Shown: positions 62,903 to 64,000 of the stretch, piece by piece
How the letters are laid out: each line of letters begins with the position of its first letter
Numbering within the stretch: the first letter of the stretch is position 1
Origin: Pseudomonas khavaziana
Lineage (GTDB): Bacteria > Pseudomonadota > Gammaproteobacteria > Pseudomonadales > Pseudomonadaceae
Assembly: GCF_019145205.1 (NCBI RefSeq)
Contig: NZ_JAHSTT010000003.1
Coordinates: forward strand, 558,001-622,000
DNA length: 64,000 nt
Direction of reading: 5' to 3'
Notes under the pieces: generated by a model
What the model was told of the DNA's origin: nothing
Seen by the model: the letters and a program-made list of their open reading frames with translations, nothing else
Database searches by the model: none
Program-made: the position numbers and the translations under genes

Positions 62903-64000
62903 TCAGAGCTGATAACTGAAACTCAACGTATACCGCGGCCGTCGGTTGTAACTGTCCAGGGCGATGTCCGACATCGGTTTGGCCGCTTCCAGGGCGATGT
63001 TGTAGTACTTGTTGTCGCCAAAGCGCAGGCCCACGGCCGCCGATGACATATCGCTGGCCTTGACCGGCAGTTCATTGAACCAGGTCCTGGCGCGGTCGAG
63101 CACGACATAGGGTTGCAGGACTTTCACCCAGTCCCCGGCGCGGTTGTAGCTGTAGTTGACCTCGTAGGCCGCGCCCCAGCCCTTGTCGCCCGAGCCTTGG
63201 TCGTCGGGGTAGCCGCGGCCGAAATTCTGCCCGCCGAAAGTGGCGCGCTCGCTGTCGGGCAATGTGTCGTTACTCCAGTAGAACGCGCCTGAAAGCACGC
63301 CTTGCCAGTTATCGAAGAACTTGTTGCTTTGCACCCCGGACAGGCGCAATCGAAAAAAGTCGAGGTCGGGCTTTGCCACGTCCAGGTCACTGCGGGCTTT
63401 GGCGCCCAAGCCGTCGATACCCCGGTACAGGCCGCCGCTGATAATGCGCAATTGCCGCGCATCAGCCTTGCGCCAATCTCCCTCGAACGCCAGGGCCCGC
63501 AGGTTCGATTCGATATCAAAACGCAGCGGGTAGCCCACCAGTTTGTAGCGGGTGGTCTGGTCCACGGCATACAGGCGCGTGCCCAGGGTCAACGATTCGG
63601 TGGGCGAGGCAATCAGCGGGTGGCTCAGGCCAATGGAGTAGCGGTCCACGGACTGGTGCGGCTTAAGTTGGAAGCCGCCGTCCAGTTGCACATTGGCATT
63701 GGGGTCGGCGCGGTAACGTTCGGCGGCCAGTGCGAACTGGCTGCCTTCGGCATTGATGAACTGGTTGTAGTCCACGCGGTAGTAATGCTCTTTATCCTCA
63801 CCCGGCGGGAACAGGCCGCTGACGGTGAGCTGCTCGCCCAGGAAGGTTTGCGAATTGCTGGTGGCACTGAGCAACGCCTGGGTGCCGCCACGGCTTTTCT
63901 GCACCAGGCTCATGCTGGTGGTGAAGGGCTTGCGGCTTGCCTGGATCTGCATGTGCGTGGCGCCATCGGTGGTGCCCGGCGGCGGTACCTGGGCTTGTAC
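62903..64000 (-). CDS. TpsB outer-membrane transporter (ShlB/FhaC/HecB family), C-terminal part
   Basis: The two-partner secretion pore that exports a TpsA adhesin or haemolysin. 365 C-terminal residues are in the window; the N-terminus (POTRA domains) lies beyond 64000. The 16-strand barrel ends in TLSFSYQL with the terminal aromatic pattern of outer-membrane proteins. The conserved GRGYPDDQ (loop L6-type region) and the ALAFEGDWR-like barrel strands are visible. The frame is open through to position 64000, so this is a window truncation, not a broken gene. No TpsA partner is seen on this side. Confidence 0.9.
   Translation of the reverse strand, partial: VQAQVPPPGTTDGATHMQIQASRKPFTTSMSLVQKSRGGTQALLSATSNSQTFLGEQLTVSGLFPPGEDKEHYYRVDYNQFINAEGSQFALAAERYRADPNANVQLDGGFQLKPHQSVDRYSIGLSHPLIASPTESLTLGTRLYAVDQTTRYKLVGYPLRFDIESNLRALAFEGDWRKADARQLRIISGGLYRGIDGLGAKARSDLDVAKPDLDFFRLRLSGVQSNKFFDNWQGVLSGAFYWSNDTLPDSERATFGGQNFGRGYPDDQGSGDKGWGAAYEVNYSYNRAGDWVKVLQPYVVLDRARTWFNELPVKASDMSSAAVGLRFGDNKYYNIALEAAKPMSDIALDSYNRRPRYTLSFSYQL

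Noticed and set aside
1..64000. Horizontal transfer or prophage island
   Set aside because: I see no integrase, transposase, tRNA-flanking repeats or stretch of clearly different base composition; all large genes look native to Pseudomonas.

Overview
The window is a 64 kb, GC-rich chromosomal segment from a Pseudomonas of the fluorescens group. Three things support this. The gene order around aroQ-accB-accC-prmA-dusB-fis-purH-purD-retS and the tad/ppr locus match the P. aeruginosa/fluorescens arrangement as I remember it. Two families of short palindromic repeats typical of fluorescens-group genomes fill the intergenic gaps. The protein sequences are pseudomonad throughout. No rRNA, tRNA, CRISPR array, prophage or insertion sequence is visible. 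Long antisense frames are common because of the high GC and are shadows of the real genes.

Layout. 1-5.9 kb: a truncated TonB-dependent receptor, then a minus-strand copper cluster (DUF2946, PCu(A)C copper chaperone, a second DUF2946, OprC-like receptor, PepSY membrane protein). 6.1-12.4 kb: aerobic cobalamin (corrin ring) genes as two divergent groups, cobL-cobK and cobG-cobH-cobI-cobJ; CobJ carries an N-terminal CbiG-like region. 12.6-14.0 kb: an unrecognised 259-residue protein converging on a MarC family membrane protein. 14.2-23.9 kb: minus-strand retS, purD, purH, fis, dusB, a DUF3426 zinc-ribbon protein and prmA. 24.1-30.5 kb: accC, accB, aroQ, a chemoreceptor (CtpL-like) and the diguanylate cyclase GcbA. 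30.7-35.1 kb: DUF2333 protein, NUDIX hydrolase, SUI1-like factor, arginine decarboxylase speA. 35.2-44.6 kb: MATE transporter, bacterial alpha-2-macroglobulin lipoprotein, a small membrane protein and PBP1C. 44.7-47.0 kb: MazG-like hydrolase, cmoM, two tandem DUF4136 lipoproteins. 47.2-62.2 kb: a complete Flp (type IVb) pilus locus with tadG, a TadE/F pseudopilin, sensor pprA, prepilin peptidase fppA, regulator pprB, the operon rcpC-rcpA-tadZ-tadA-tadB-tadC-tadD-DUF3613, and divergent flp followed by a stand-alone receiver protein. 62.2-64.0 kb: a repeat-rich gap and the C-terminal part of a TpsB (ShlB/FhaC) transporter running off the window.

Functional themes: copper uptake and periplasmic copper handling; corrin synthesis; lifestyle switching (RetS and GcbA, with the Flp pilus and its PprAB regulators); and envelope defence (alpha-2-macroglobulin with PBP1C). 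The least explained items are the 259-residue protein at 12.65 kb, the receiver protein behind flp, the palindromic sites upstream of the copper cluster and of the first TonB receptor, and the run of hairpins at 62.3-62.6 kb. I did not find a clear new multi-gene system; these are the best leads.
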